From CADEED01 sp963711635 (GTDB lineage: Bacteria > Pseudomonadota > Gammaproteobacteria > Steroidobacterales > Steroidobacteraceae), in NCBI GenBank assembly GCA_963711635.1, contig CAVQEZ010000001.1, forward strand, positions 168,888-232,887: a stretch of DNA of 64,000 nucleotides, read 5' to 3'. Each line of letters begins with the position of its first letter. The first letter of the stretch is position 1. This document shows, piece after piece, positions 43,677-52,859 of the stretch. The notes beneath the pieces were generated by a model, which was not told the origin of the DNA, made no database searches, and saw only the letters and a program-made list of their open reading frames with translations. Both the position numbers and the translations under genes were made by a program.

Positions 43677-45068
43677 CTATAGCCAGCCCTCGGCACGCGC
43701 ATGAGCAGCGGTTTCATCGAGGGAGCGCACTACTTTGGACAGTAGTTCGTCTATTTCGGCATGCGAAATAATCAGTGGCGGCGCGACGAACAGTGTGTCG
43801 CGCGTGGCGCGCATTACGAGACCATTACGCGTGCAGATATCCCGCATCCGGATGCCCACTTCGCCGCGCGGCTCGAAAAACCGCCTGGAGCTCTTGTCAG
43901 GCACCAGCTCGATGGCCGCCAGCAGGCCCAGGCAGCGCGCCTCGCCCACCAGCGGATGGGCCGCTAGCTCGCGCCAGCGCTTCGCTAGATAGGGGGCCGC
44001 CTGGTCCCGCACCCGCTCCACGATGCGTTCGCGCCGCATGATCTCGAGATTGGCGATCGCGACGGCGCAGGCGGCCGGATGCCCGGAATAGGTGAAACCA
44101 TGAAAGAATTCCCCGCCCTTGTCGATGAGCACCCGGGCCACGCGGTCGCCCACCATCAGGCCCCCGATGGGTAGATAGCCCGAGGACAACGCCTTGGCCA
44201 TGGTCAGGAAATCGGGCCGGGTGCCGTAGTAATCGCAGCCAAACCACTGGCCGGTGCGGCCGAAACCGCAGATGACCTCGTCGGAGACCAGCAGGATGCC
44301 GTATTTGTCGACGATGCGCTGGATCTCCGGCCAGTAGGTCTCCGGCGCAATCACCAGGCCGCCCGCGCCCTGCACCGGCTCGCCGATGAAGGCCGCGATC
44401 CGCTCCGGCCCCAACTCGGTGATTTTCTCTTCGAGCTCGCGTGCGCGCGCCAGGCCGAATTCGGCCGGCGTGAGGTCCCCACCCTCTCCAAACCAGTAGG
44501 GCTGGTTGATGTGCACGATGCCCGGCAAGGCGCCATCGGGCCCCAGCTGCTCGTGCATGGGTTTCATGCCACCGAGCGCCGCGCCCGCCACCGTGCTGCC
44601 GTGATAGCCGTTCCAGCGCGAGATGATCACATTGCGCTGCGGCTCCCCCAGCAGCTGCCAGTAGCGGCGCACCAGGCGGATCATGGTGTCGTTCGCCTCG
44701 CTGCCCGAGCCCGTGTAGAAGACGTGGTTGAACTGCGGCGGCGTCACTTCCGTGAGAATTCGCGCGAGTTCGATCGCCGGCGGTGTGCTGCTCTGGAAGA
44801 AGCTGTTGTAGTAAGGCAGTTCCACCATCTGCCGATGGGCCGCGTCGGCAAGCTCCTTGCGCCCGTAGCCCAGCGCGACGCACCACAGGCCCGACATGCC
44901 GTCCAGGATCTTGTCGCCGTCGGCGGTGTAGATGTACACGCCTTCGGCGCGCGTCACGATGCGCGAACCGCGCGCGGCCAGTGCCTTGAAGTCGGTGAAC
45001 GGATGGAGGTAGTGCGCGCTGTCCAGCCGCTGCCAATCGGCCGTCGTGGTACCGCTCGATCTGTTCAC
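43677..45068 (-). CDS. spuC: Putrescine-pyruvate aminotransferase, SpuC-like
   Basis: A 463-residue class III aminotransferase. Motifs: MSGLWCVALGYGRKELADAA, FYTGSGSEANDTMIRLVRRY, RWNGYHGSTVAGAALGG, IAAFIGEPVQGAGG, LLVSDEVICGFGRTG and the PLP lysine in TMAKALSSGYLPIGG. It matches the polyamine-pyruvate (SpuC) group, which turns putrescine or cadaverine into aminoaldehydes. It lies 25 bases after the puuA-type gene in the leftward operon, giving a direct transamination route beside the gamma-glutamyl route. Confidence 0.92.
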   Translation of the reverse strand: MNRSSGTTTADWQRLDSAHYLHPFTDFKALAARGSRIVTRAEGVYIYTADGDKILDGMSGLWCVALGYGRKELADAAHRQMVELPYYNSFFQSSTPPAIELARILTEVTPPQFNHVFYTGSGSEANDTMIRLVRRYWQLLGEPQRNVIISRWNGYHGSTVAGAALGGMKPMHEQLGPDGALPGIVHINQPYWFGEGGDLTPAEFGLARARELEEKITELGPERIAAFIGEPVQGAGGLVIAPETYWPEIQRIVDKYGILLVSDEVICGFGRTGQWFGCDYYGTRPDFLTMAKALSSGYLPIGGLMVGDRVARVLIDKGGEFFHGFTYSGHPAACAVAIANLEIMRRERIVERVRDQAAPYLAKRWRELAAHPLVGEARCLGLLAAIELVPDKSSRRFFEPRGEVGIRMRDICTRNGLVMRATRDTLFVAPPLIISHAEIDELLSKVVRSLDETAAHARAEGWL

Positions 45069-45093
45069 TGGCGCTCCACGGTCTTACTTCAGC

Positions 45094-46434
45094 CTAGACG
45101 TTCAGCAGCAGGTGCTCGCGCTCCCACGAGCTGATCACCTGCAGGAAGACTTCGTACTCGGCTTCCTTGACGATGGTATACGCGGAGATGAATGGATCGC
45201 CCAGGATACGCACCAGCGGCTCGCATTCGCGCAGCTCGCGGATGGCGTCGTCGAGCGAGCGCGGCAGCGAGAAAGGCAGGTCGTGCGCGCTGCCGGAAAT
45301 CGGCTCGGAAGGCTGCAGGCCCTCCACCATGCCGAGGTAGCCGCAGGCCAGCGAGGTCGCGATGGCGATATAGGGATTCGCATCGGCACCGGCCAGGCGG
45401 TTTTCGACGCGCCGCGCCTCGGGCTCGGAGGCCGGCACGCGCAGCCCGGCCGTGCGATTGTCGTAACCCCAATGCACGTTGATCGGCGCCAGCTGGAAGC
45501 GTGAGATGCGGCGGTAGGAATTCACGTTCGGCGCCAGCAGCGCCATGGCCGCGGGCAGGTACTTCTGCATGCCGGCGATGTGCGCGAAGAACAGCGGCGT
45601 CGGCGTCCCGTCGGGGTTCGAAAAGATGTTCTTGCGCGTCTTGGTGTCGAGGATGCTCTGGTGGATGTGCATGGCGCTGCCGGGTTCCTTGGCATGCGGC
45701 TTGGCCATGAACGTCGCATACATCTTGTGGCGCAGCGCCGCTTCGCGCGCGGTGCGCTTGAAGAGGAACGCCTGGTCGGCGAGGTCCAGCGCGTTGCCGT
45801 GCAGCAGGTTGATCTCCATCTGCGCCGCGCCGTCCTCGTGGATCAGCGTGTCGATCTCGATGTCCTGGTCCTCGCAGAACTGGTACATGTCGTCGAACAG
45901 CGGGTCGAACTCGTTGACCGCGGCGATGCTGTAGCTCTGCCGGCCCGGCTCCGCGCGGCCCGAACGGCCCACCGGCGGCTTGAGTGGATAGTCGGCGTCG
46001 ATGTTGGGCTCGACCAGGTAGAACTCCAGCTCCGGCGCCACCACCGGCTCCCAGCCGCGATTCGCGTACATCTCGAGGATGTGGCGCAGCACGCCGCGCG
46101 GCGCCATGCCCACGCGCCGGCCATCGGCGTAATAGCAGTCATGGATGACCTGCGCGGTGGGCTCGGCGGCCCAGGGCACGCGGCGCACGGTCTTGGGATC
46201 GGCCTTGAGGATGATGTCGATCTCGGCCGGGCTCATGGCCTTGTCGGTGTCGGGTGGATAGTCGCCGGTCACCGTCTGCAGGAAGATGCTTTCGGGCAGG
46301 CGCATGCCCTCGTCCTCGCCGAACTTCTCCGCGGGCATGATCTTGCCGCGCGCGATGCCGGCCATGTCGGGAATGATGGCCTCGACTTCGGAGATGCCGT
46401 GATCGCGCAGGAACTGCCGGATTTCGTTCGCCAT
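45094..46434 (-). CDS. puuA: Gamma-glutamylputrescine synthetase (glutamine synthetase family), copy 1
   Basis: A 446-residue glutamine-synthetase-fold enzyme that would ligate glutamate to putrescine using ATP. Family residues: EFYLVEPNIDADYP, QMEINLLHGNALDLADQ, FMAKPHAKEPGSAMHIHQS, RISRFQLAPINVHWGYDNR, then VPASEPEARRVENRLAGADA and NPYIAIA. The C-terminal tail EVFLQVISSWEREHLLLNV is PuuA-like. The first step of the Puu pathway follows; its paralogue is at 47473. Located 22 bases after puuD. Confidence 0.93.
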   Translation of the reverse strand: MANEIRQFLRDHGISEVEAIIPDMAGIARGKIMPAEKFGEDEGMRLPESIFLQTVTGDYPPDTDKAMSPAEIDIILKADPKTVRRVPWAAEPTAQVIHDCYYADGRRVGMAPRGVLRHILEMYANRGWEPVVAPELEFYLVEPNIDADYPLKPPVGRSGRAEPGRQSYSIAAVNEFDPLFDDMYQFCEDQDIEIDTLIHEDGAAQMEINLLHGNALDLADQAFLFKRTAREAALRHKMYATFMAKPHAKEPGSAMHIHQSILDTKTRKNIFSNPDGTPTPLFFAHIAGMQKYLPAAMALLAPNVNSYRRISRFQLAPINVHWGYDNRTAGLRVPASEPEARRVENRLAGADANPYIAIATSLACGYLGMVEGLQPSEPISGSAHDLPFSLPRSLDDAIRELRECEPLVRILGDPFISAYTIVKEAEYEVFLQVISSWEREHLLLNV

Positions 46435-46456
46435 GGGTCTTTCCTAATTTCTTGAC

Positions 46457-47218
46457 CTAACTAATTTTTCTCGAATCTTCGCGGCGGCGCGCAGCCCTGC
46501 CGAACTCGTTGAACAGCGCCTGCGAGAACGGATTGCTCATCACCTTCCACTCGGGGTGCCACTGCACCGCGAGCGCGAAACTCGGGGCCGACTTCACGCG
46601 GAAGGCCTCCACCAGCCCATCCGTCGCGCGCGCTTCCACGGCGAGATCGGGGCCGAGCCTGTCGACCCCCTGCGAGTGCAGCGAGTTCACCGTGATGCGG
46701 CCCTTGCCCGCGAGCTGCAGCAGCAACCCGCCGGGCTCGAGCATCACTTCGTGTGCCGGGCCGTACTGCACGTCCAGCGACTGCTGCTTGTCCTCGCGAT
46801 GGTCGGCGAAGCCTTCGACCTCGTGCACGCGCTGGTGCAGCGTGCCGCCCATCGCGACATTCATCTCCTGGAAGCCGCGGCACACGCCGAACACCGGCAC
46901 GCCGGCCGCGACTGCGCGCGGGATCAGCGACAACGTGGTGGCGTCACGATGCGGATCGTGCAGCGTGCCGGGCACGCTCGCGGGTCCCGCATACCGTTCC
47001 GGTTCCACGTTCGAAGGACTGCCGGGAAAGAAAATTCCATCCACGCGCGTGAGGATTTCCGTGACATCGAGCGGCGTCTCGAGCACCGGGATCAGCAGCG
47101 GCAGGCAGTCCGCGGCCTGAACCACGGCCGCAATGTATTTCTCGCCGACGGCGTGAAACGGATGCGGACCGATCATGCGTCGATCCGAAGGAATGCCAAT
47201 GACGGGGCGATAGCTCAT
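46457..47218 (-). CDS. puuD: Gamma-glutamyl-gamma-aminobutyrate hydrolase PuuD
   Basis: A 253-residue class I glutamine amidotransferase-like hydrolase releasing GABA from gamma-glutamyl-GABA. Nucleophile Cys is in VFGVCRGFQEMNVAMGG; the His/Glu pair is in QWHPEWK; NSLHSQGVDRLG fits the family. The start MSYRPVIGIPSD at 47218 is preferred to upstream 47227. It is the first gene of the leftward operon. Confidence 0.93.
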   Translation of the reverse strand: MSYRPVIGIPSDRRMIGPHPFHAVGEKYIAAVVQAADCLPLLIPVLETPLDVTEILTRVDGIFFPGSPSNVEPERYAGPASVPGTLHDPHRDATTLSLIPRAVAAGVPVFGVCRGFQEMNVAMGGTLHQRVHEVEGFADHREDKQQSLDVQYGPAHEVMLEPGGLLLQLAGKGRITVNSLHSQGVDRLGPDLAVEARATDGLVEAFRVKSAPSFALAVQWHPEWKVMSNPFSQALFNEFGRAARRREDSRKIS

Positions 47219-47433
47219 ACACGACACGCTTTCAGTCGGGCCAGGCCCGCGCGCTGTCTATTATCTTTTACGGGGTCGAACCGGCGACCGGTCCGAAGGC
47301 GGCCATTAGACCACACCTCACCGGGGTCCGGCGTTGCCAGGCACTGCCTCATGCCGGGGCTTCATCTGGCTGAAATTGGTCGATTAGGGCGTTTGCCGCC
47401 CTGCGTATCCCGGGCATATGCTGCCCAGCCCGG

Positions 47434-47464
47434 CACCTGGCAGGTGTCGAAAATAATAAACACC
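47434..47464. promoter_or_regulatory. Inverted repeats ahead of the rightward polyamine operon
   Basis: CACCTG-G-CAGGTG (47434-47446) is a perfect palindrome. Its right part also begins an AT-rich inverted repeat GGTGT (47443-47447) to ACACC (47460-47464) around CGAAAATAATAA. The block ends nine bases before the ATG. It may be an operator or promoter; the regulator is not in the window. The rest of the 254-base intergenic region (47219-47433) holds a GATAAT-like -10 on the leftward strand near 47260 and nothing else clear. Confidence 0.4.
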
Positions 47465-47472
47465 GAGACCCC

Positions 47473-48837
47473 ATGAACGATGCGGCGGACAACGAGCTCG
47501 AGCGCTTCCTGGCGGCTCATCCCACGGTGCGGTTCTTCGACGCGTTCGTGAACGACCTGAACACGGTGGAACGCGGCAAGCGCATCGACCGCAATGGAAT
47601 CGCGCGGGTGTTCAGCCACGGCATGCCACTGCCCGGCTCGATGTACGCGCTCGACATCGAAGGCGGAACCAGCGAGGCCACCGGCCTCGGATTCGACGAC
47701 GGCGACGCCGATCGCCCCTGCATGCCCATCCCCGGCACGCTGGTCCCGGTCCCCTGGCAGGCGGACGTGGCGCAGGTGCAGTTGCGCATGTTCGATCACG
47801 ACGGTTCGCGATTCTTCGGCGACCCGCGCCAGCTGCTCGAGCAACAACTGGCCAGCTTCGCCACGCTCGGCCTCACACCGGTGGTGGCGGTCGAGTACGA
47901 GTTCTACCTGGTGGATGCGCAGCGCGGGCCCGACGGATTGCCGCAACCGCCCAAGGGCCCGCTCACGGGAAGGCGTGAATACCGCACGCAGATCAATTCC
48001 ATGACCGATCTCAACGAGTACTCGGAGTTGTTAGCCGAAATCGACCGCGTGTGCCGGCTGCAGAACGTGCCCGCCACTTCTTCGCTGGCCGAATACGGGC
48101 CGGGCCAGTACGAAGTGAATCTCGCGCACGCGCCCGATGCGCTGCGCGTCTGCGACGAGGCGCTGCGTTTCAAACGGATCGTCAAGTCGGTGGCCCGCTC
48201 GGCTGGCTGCGAGGCGACCTTCCTGCCCAAGCCCTACGGCAACATGGCGGGCAGCGGCCTGCATGTGCACGTGAGCCTGGCGGATCCCGATGGTCGAAAC
48301 ATTTTTGCCGCCGAGGACCCGCTCGCCAGCGCCCCGCTGCGCCACGCCATCTCAGGCACGCTGGCGACGCTCGCCGACGGCATGGCGCTGTGCGCACCGG
48401 GCCCGAATTCCTTCCGGCGTTTCCGCAGCGAGGCCTACGTGCCGCTGCATGCCACCTGGTCGATCAACAATCGCGGCTCGGCGATCCGCGTGCCGGCCTC
48501 GGATTCGGCCAACTTGCGCATCGAACACCGCCTGGCCGGTGCGGACGCGAATCCCTATCTGGTCGTCGCGTGGGTACTCGCGGGTATCCAGCACGGCCTC
48601 ACGCACAAACTCGAGCCGCCGCCCGTGACCACCGGCAATGCCTACGAGCAGCCGGGCGATCCGCTGCCCATTCACTGGAGCGAAGCCATCACGCGGTTCG
48701 CGCGCAGCGAATTCGCCGCGCGCTCCTTCGGTGAAAAATTCGTGAACCTGTACGCCACCGTCAAGCGGGATGAACTGCAGGAGTTCGCTGCGCACATCAC
48801 GCCGCTGGAAATCGCGCGCTACCTGGGACCGCTGTAG
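47473..48837 (+). CDS. puuA: Gamma-glutamylputrescine synthetase (glutamine synthetase family), copy 2
   Basis: A 454-residue paralogue of the copy at 45094. It has VAVEYEFYLVDAQRGPDGLP, EYGPGQYEVNLAHAPDALR, FLPKPYGNMAGSGLHVHVS, RSEAYVPLHATWSINNRGSA and VPASDSANLRIEHRLAGADA. ATP- and glutamate-binding residues are present. The N-terminal domain (about 1-115) differs from copy 1, with NDLNTVERGKRIDRN in place of the usual IPDMAGIARGK. It is the first gene of the rightward operon and precedes puuB by three bases. Different polyamine preference from copy 1 is possible (inference). Confidence 0.92.
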   Translation: MNDAADNELERFLAAHPTVRFFDAFVNDLNTVERGKRIDRNGIARVFSHGMPLPGSMYALDIEGGTSEATGLGFDDGDADRPCMPIPGTLVPVPWQADVAQVQLRMFDHDGSRFFGDPRQLLEQQLASFATLGLTPVVAVEYEFYLVDAQRGPDGLPQPPKGPLTGRREYRTQINSMTDLNEYSELLAEIDRVCRLQNVPATSSLAEYGPGQYEVNLAHAPDALRVCDEALRFKRIVKSVARSAGCEATFLPKPYGNMAGSGLHVHVSLADPDGRNIFAAEDPLASAPLRHAISGTLATLADGMALCAPGPNSFRRFRSEAYVPLHATWSINNRGSAIRVPASDSANLRIEHRLAGADANPYLVVAWVLAGIQHGLTHKLEPPPVTTGNAYEQPGDPLPIHWSEAITRFARSEFAARSFGEKFVNLYATVKRDELQEFAAHITPLEIARYLGPL

Positions 48838-48840
48838 GCC

Positions 48841-50130
48841 ATGGGCCAGGCCGACGAACAGAACTTCTACTATGCAAATACGCCGCGGGCCGAGTTGCAC
48901 GCACCGCTCGCGGGCGAGCAGGTCTTCGACGTCTGCGTTCTCGGCGGGGGTATCTCCGGACTTTCGGCCGCCCTGCACCTGGCCGAACGCGGCATGCGCG
49001 TGGCGTTGCTGGAAGCCAGACATCTCGGTTACGGCGGCTCGGGCCGCAGCGGCGGGCAATCGATTTTTGGCTATGCCTGCGAGATGTCGACGCTCGAGAA
49101 AGCCGTCGGCATGGGCGATGCGCGCCGCATGTGGGACGTGGCCGTCGAAGGCATGCAATTGCAGCGCGAGCTCATCGCGCGGCATTCGATCGACTGCGAT
49201 TACACGGCCGGACACATGATCCTGGGCCTCAAGCGCCGCCATGACGAGGCGTTGCGCGAAGAACTGGAATCACTCGCCACGCGCTACGACTACCACTCGC
49301 TACGCCTCATCGGGCGCGATGAGCTGCGCACCGTGATCGCCAGCCAGCGATACAGCAGCGCGCTGTACGACTCGAACGGCGGCCACCTGCATCCGTACCG
49401 CTACACCCTCGGCCTGGGACGGGCGGCCGCCGGCGCGGGCGTGCACATCTTCGAAAACTCCTGGGTCACGCGCCTCGACGTCGCGCAGAACGCCAGCGCC
49501 GACAATCTCGCGCATACCGTGCAGGGCACGCTGCGCGCGCGGCATCTGCTGGTGGCCGGCGGCGCGCTGCTGGGCCGGCTGATTCCGAAGCTGGCGGACA
49601 AGCTCATGGACATCGGCACCTACATCGCGGTCACGCAGCCGCTGGGCGAGGAACGCGCTCGCTCGTTGATCACGAACAATGCGGCGGCCGCCGACATGAA
49701 CTGGATCCTCGATTATTTTCGCCGCACTACAGACCACCGGTTGTTGTTCGGCGGACGCGTGAGCTACTCGGGCATCGACCCATTCGATTCGGCGCGCGTG
49801 CTGCGCGGCAGGATCGCGAAAGTATTTCCGCAGCTCACCGCGGCGCGCATCGAATATGCCTGGGGCGGTTTTCTCGACATCACGCTGAATCGCGCGCCGC
49901 ACTTCGGGCGCCTGGGTCCGAATGCCTGGTTCGTGCAGGGCCTCTCGGGCCATGGCATGGTGATCTCGGGCATCGCGGGCAAACTCGTCAGCGAAGTCAT
50001 CGGCGGCACGGCGGAGCGTTTCGACATGTTCGCGAGGATTCCGCATCGCGATTTTCCCGGCGGCGCGCATCTGCGCCGGCCGGCGCTGGTGCTGGCCATG
50101 CTGTGGTTCCGGATCCTGGACCTGCTGTGA
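48841..50130 (+). CDS. puuB: Gamma-glutamylputrescine oxidase (PuuB-like FAD oxidoreductase)
   Basis: A 429-residue DAO-family flavoenzyme. The FAD-binding Rossmann motif is VCVLGGGISGLSAALHLAER, followed by GYGGSGRSGGQSIFGYACEM, a PuuB hallmark. LLVAGGALLG, YAWGGFLDITLNRAPHFGRL and VQGLSGHGMVISGIAGKL complete the fold. It oxidises gamma-glutamylputrescine to the aminoaldehyde with release of ammonia and hydrogen peroxide. The aldehyde dehydrogenase PuuC needed next is not in the window. Confidence 0.92.
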   Translation: MGQADEQNFYYANTPRAELHAPLAGEQVFDVCVLGGGISGLSAALHLAERGMRVALLEARHLGYGGSGRSGGQSIFGYACEMSTLEKAVGMGDARRMWDVAVEGMQLQRELIARHSIDCDYTAGHMILGLKRRHDEALREELESLATRYDYHSLRLIGRDELRTVIASQRYSSALYDSNGGHLHPYRYTLGLGRAAAGAGVHIFENSWVTRLDVAQNASADNLAHTVQGTLRARHLLVAGGALLGRLIPKLADKLMDIGTYIAVTQPLGEERARSLITNNAAAADMNWILDYFRRTTDHRLLFGGRVSYSGIDPFDSARVLRGRIAKVFPQLTAARIEYAWGGFLDITLNRAPHFGRLGPNAWFVQGLSGHGMVISGIAGKLVSEVIGGTAERFDMFARIPHRDFPGGAHLRRPALVLAMLWFRILDLL

Positions 50131-50134
50131 GCAA

Positions 50135-50917
50135 ATGAGCCCAGCCCCCTTCGACTTTTCCCTGTGGTTGTCGGCGCTGCCGGTGCTGCTGGTCGCCGCC
50201 ACGTGCACCTGGCTGCTGTCGCTTCCATTGCGAAACGTGGCCATCGTCGACTCGCTCTGGAGCCTCATGTTGTTCGCCACGGGCGTGGTCTATGCGCTCG
50301 CCAGCGATCCGCGCGCGCCGCGCCAGGCACTGGTGCTCTGGCTGCTGGCGCTGTGGGCGGCGCGTCTCGCCGTCTACATCACCGCCCGCAACGCCGGCAA
50401 GGGCGAAGACCGGCGCTACCAGGCCATTCGTGCGCGCAACCAGCCGTTTTGGATCCAGAGCCTGTACCTGGTGTTCGGACTGCAGGCCTTGCTCGCCTGG
50501 GTCATATCGCTGCCGCTCATGGGCGCCTTCGCCAGCATCCGGCCGGTGGGCCTGCTGGACTACTGTGGTGTTTCGCTGTGGCTGATCGGCTTCGTCTTCG
50601 AGGCCGGCGGCGACTGGCAGCTGGCGCGTTTCCGGCGCGATCCGGCCAATGCACAGGCGGTCATGAACCGCGGCCTCTGGCGTTACACGCGCCACCCTAA
50701 CTACTTCGGCGAGTTCTGCATCTGGTGGGGCTTCTGGCTGATCGCGCTGTCCGCCGGGGCCTGGTGGGCGCTGCCCGGACCGGCGCTCCTGACCTGGCTG
50801 TTATTGCGGGTTTCAGGGGTCAGCCTGCTGGAATCCGACATCGGCAATCGTCGGCCGCAATATGCCGACTACGTCTTGAAAACGAACGCTTTTTTCCCCG
50901 CCCCGCCTCGCAAATGA
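50135..50917 (+). CDS. DUF1295 (steroid 5-alpha-reductase-like) membrane protein
   Basis: A 260-residue membrane protein with about seven helices. The C-terminal motif GLWRYTRHPNYFGEFCIWWG is the NADPH-binding/ICMT-like signature of DUF1295, and LESDIGNRRPQYADYV follows. Family members are related to steroid 5-alpha-reductases; no substrate is established. The ATG lies four bases after puuB, so it is probably cotranscribed with polyamine genes although no functional link is known. Confidence 0.88.
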   Translation: MSPAPFDFSLWLSALPVLLVAATCTWLLSLPLRNVAIVDSLWSLMLFATGVVYALASDPRAPRQALVLWLLALWAARLAVYITARNAGKGEDRRYQAIRARNQPFWIQSLYLVFGLQALLAWVISLPLMGAFASIRPVGLLDYCGVSLWLIGFVFEAGGDWQLARFRRDPANAQAVMNRGLWRYTRHPNYFGEFCIWWGFWLIALSAGAWWALPGPALLTWLLLRVSGVSLLESDIGNRRPQYADYVLKTNAFFPAPPRK

Positions 50918-50993
50918 CCTAAAGGCTGCCCTGTTATGGGCCGATAACTGCCGGGACAACCGGAGTTACGCACCCCAAATCAGCAGGAGTACC

Positions 50994-52859
50994 GTGGTCG
51001 AACCGGATTCAGCGCAGCGCGAGGCTCGTGCCCGTGAAGTGCGTCACGAAGTCGTGGCGCAGCTCACCGTGGGCACGCACCGCGCTTTCCGGATCCTTTT
51101 CGCGAGCCAGTGGGCCATCGCGGTGCTGCTGGCGTGGAATTCCGTGGCGGCCGGTGACCCGCGGTTCTGGATCACGGTGATTCTCGGCGGCATGTTGTGC
51201 GTGCCCGCCAGCCAGTTCACGCGCGGTGCGCCGCTGGCGTGGTGGACGCGGCACTGGGTGGCCATCACCCAGATCGGCTGGTCGTGGCTGTACGTGTGGG
51301 TGCTGGAGGGCAATACCGAAGCGCAGTTTCACGTGTTCGCGTCGCTGGCCTTCCTGGCTTTCTATCGTGACTGGCGCGTGCTGCTCACGGCCACGGTGGT
51401 GGCCATCGGCTATCCACTGGCACGGCTGGCGCTGTTGCCGGACTCGTATGGCATCGGTGCGGCCGCATGGTCGCGCCTGCTGCACCAGTCGGCCTACGTG
51501 GTGGCCGAGACCGCCATGTTGATGCTCACCGTGCGCCAGAGCCTGAAAACCGTCTGGGACTTTTCGATGCAGGCCGCGGGCCTGCAGCTCGCCAATGACA
51601 ACATCCAGCGCGACGTGAGCGAACGCACGGCCGAGCTGGTGCGCAGCCGCGAGCAGTACCGGCTGATCGCCGAGACCACGCGCGCCATTCCCTTCGAGCT
51701 GGATCTCGCGCATGGCCGATTCACCTACATCGGGCCGCAGGCGCAAAAAGTGTTGGGCTTTCCCGAAGCGCGCTGGAAGGAATCAGGCTTCCTCGACGAG
51801 CTGCTGCCGCGCGAACGCGAGGCCGGCGCGCGCCGCCAGCTGGACGAATCCATGCCCGGCAGTTTCGAAACCCTGTGCTCGGTGGTCACGGGCGACGATC
51901 GCGTGGTGGAGCTGCGCTGGACGGTCTCCTGCGAGCTCAAGAACGACATGCGTTTTCTGCGCGGGCTGATGATCGACGTGACCGAGGCCCGGCGCCAGCT
52001 GCGTGAAAGCGCCCAGGATCAGAAACTCGAATCCGTGGGACGCATCGCCGCCGGCGTGGCGCACGAGATCAACACCTCGGTGCAGTTCATCTCCGACAGC
52101 GTGCGCTTCGTGCGTCACGCGCTGAAGGATGTGCCCACCGCCCTCGCCGACTACCGTGCCCTGGCCGCCGGCGTGCTGTCCGGCAAGGACGTGAGCGCGG
52201 CCGCGAAGAAGGCCACCGACACCGACGAAGCCGCGGACGTCGACTACTTCCTCAAGAACGCCCCCGATGCGCTCGATCGCGCGCTCGATGGCATCGGTCG
52301 CGTGGGTTCCATCGTGCGCTCCATGACCGAATTCGCGCATCCCGACTCGCGCACCATGACCGACGTCGACATCAATCGCGCCGTCAAGTCCACGCTCAAC
52401 ATGGCTCGCAACGAATACAAGTCCGTGGCCGACATCGAAACCGATTTCGGCGACATTCCGACCGTGCATTGCCACGCCGGCGACTTCAACCAGGTGGTGC
52501 TGAACCTGCTGTTGAATGCCGCGCATGCCATTGGCGACGTGGTCGAGGGCACCAGCTCCAAGGGCCGCATTACCGTACGCACGCGCGCCATCGCCGATTT
52601 CGTCGAGATCTCCATCGCCGACACCGGCGACGGCATACCCGAATCGGTGCGCTCGAGGATTTTCGAGCCGTTCGTCACGACCAAGGAGGTCGGCCGCGGC
52701 ACGGGCCAGGGTCTCGCGCTGTCGCGCGGCCTGGTGGTCGAGAAACTCAAGGGATCGCTTCATTTCGAAACTGAAACCGGAAAAGGGACGATTTTTTACA
52801 TCCGACTGCCGGTGTCGGACCAGGCCAACCTGGCAACTACCAAACAGGCTGCAGCATGA
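50994..52859 (+). CDS. Membrane sensor histidine kinase with PAS domain
   Basis: A 621-residue kinase. The N-terminal 185 residues hold about six membrane helices. A short coiled segment (ISERTAELVRSREQY-like) and a PAS domain (about 220-345: GRFTYIGPQAQKVLGFPEAR) follow. The phosphoacceptor box is GRIAAGVAHEINTSVQF with His near residue 357. The ATPase has N-box NQVVLNLLLNAAHAIGD, G1 DTGDGIPES, F FEPFVTTKEVGRG and G2 GTGQGLALSRG. GTG at 50994 follows AGGAG. It overlaps the response-regulator gene by four bases, so the two form a pair. Confidence 0.92.
   Translation: MVEPDSAQREARAREVRHEVVAQLTVGTHRAFRILFASQWAIAVLLAWNSVAAGDPRFWITVILGGMLCVPASQFTRGAPLAWWTRHWVAITQIGWSWLYVWVLEGNTEAQFHVFASLAFLAFYRDWRVLLTATVVAIGYPLARLALLPDSYGIGAAAWSRLLHQSAYVVAETAMLMLTVRQSLKTVWDFSMQAAGLQLANDNIQRDVSERTAELVRSREQYRLIAETTRAIPFELDLAHGRFTYIGPQAQKVLGFPEARWKESGFLDELLPREREAGARRQLDESMPGSFETLCSVVTGDDRVVELRWTVSCELKNDMRFLRGLMIDVTEARRQLRESAQDQKLESVGRIAAGVAHEINTSVQFISDSVRFVRHALKDVPTALADYRALAAGVLSGKDVSAAAKKATDTDEAADVDYFLKNAPDALDRALDGIGRVGSIVRSMTEFAHPDSRTMTDVDINRAVKSTLNMARNEYKSVADIETDFGDIPTVHCHAGDFNQVVLNLLLNAAHAIGDVVEGTSSKGRITVRTRAIADFVEISIADTGDGIPESVRSRIFEPFVTTKEVGRGTGQGLALSRGLVVEKLKGSLHFETETGKGTIFYIRLPVSDQANLATTKQAAA

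Noticed and set aside
47247..47340. Possible tRNA on the minus strand (a GGTTCGACCCC T-loop-like stretch).
   Set aside because: Only three of five T-stem pairs form and no acceptor or anticodon stem with CCA end could be drawn.
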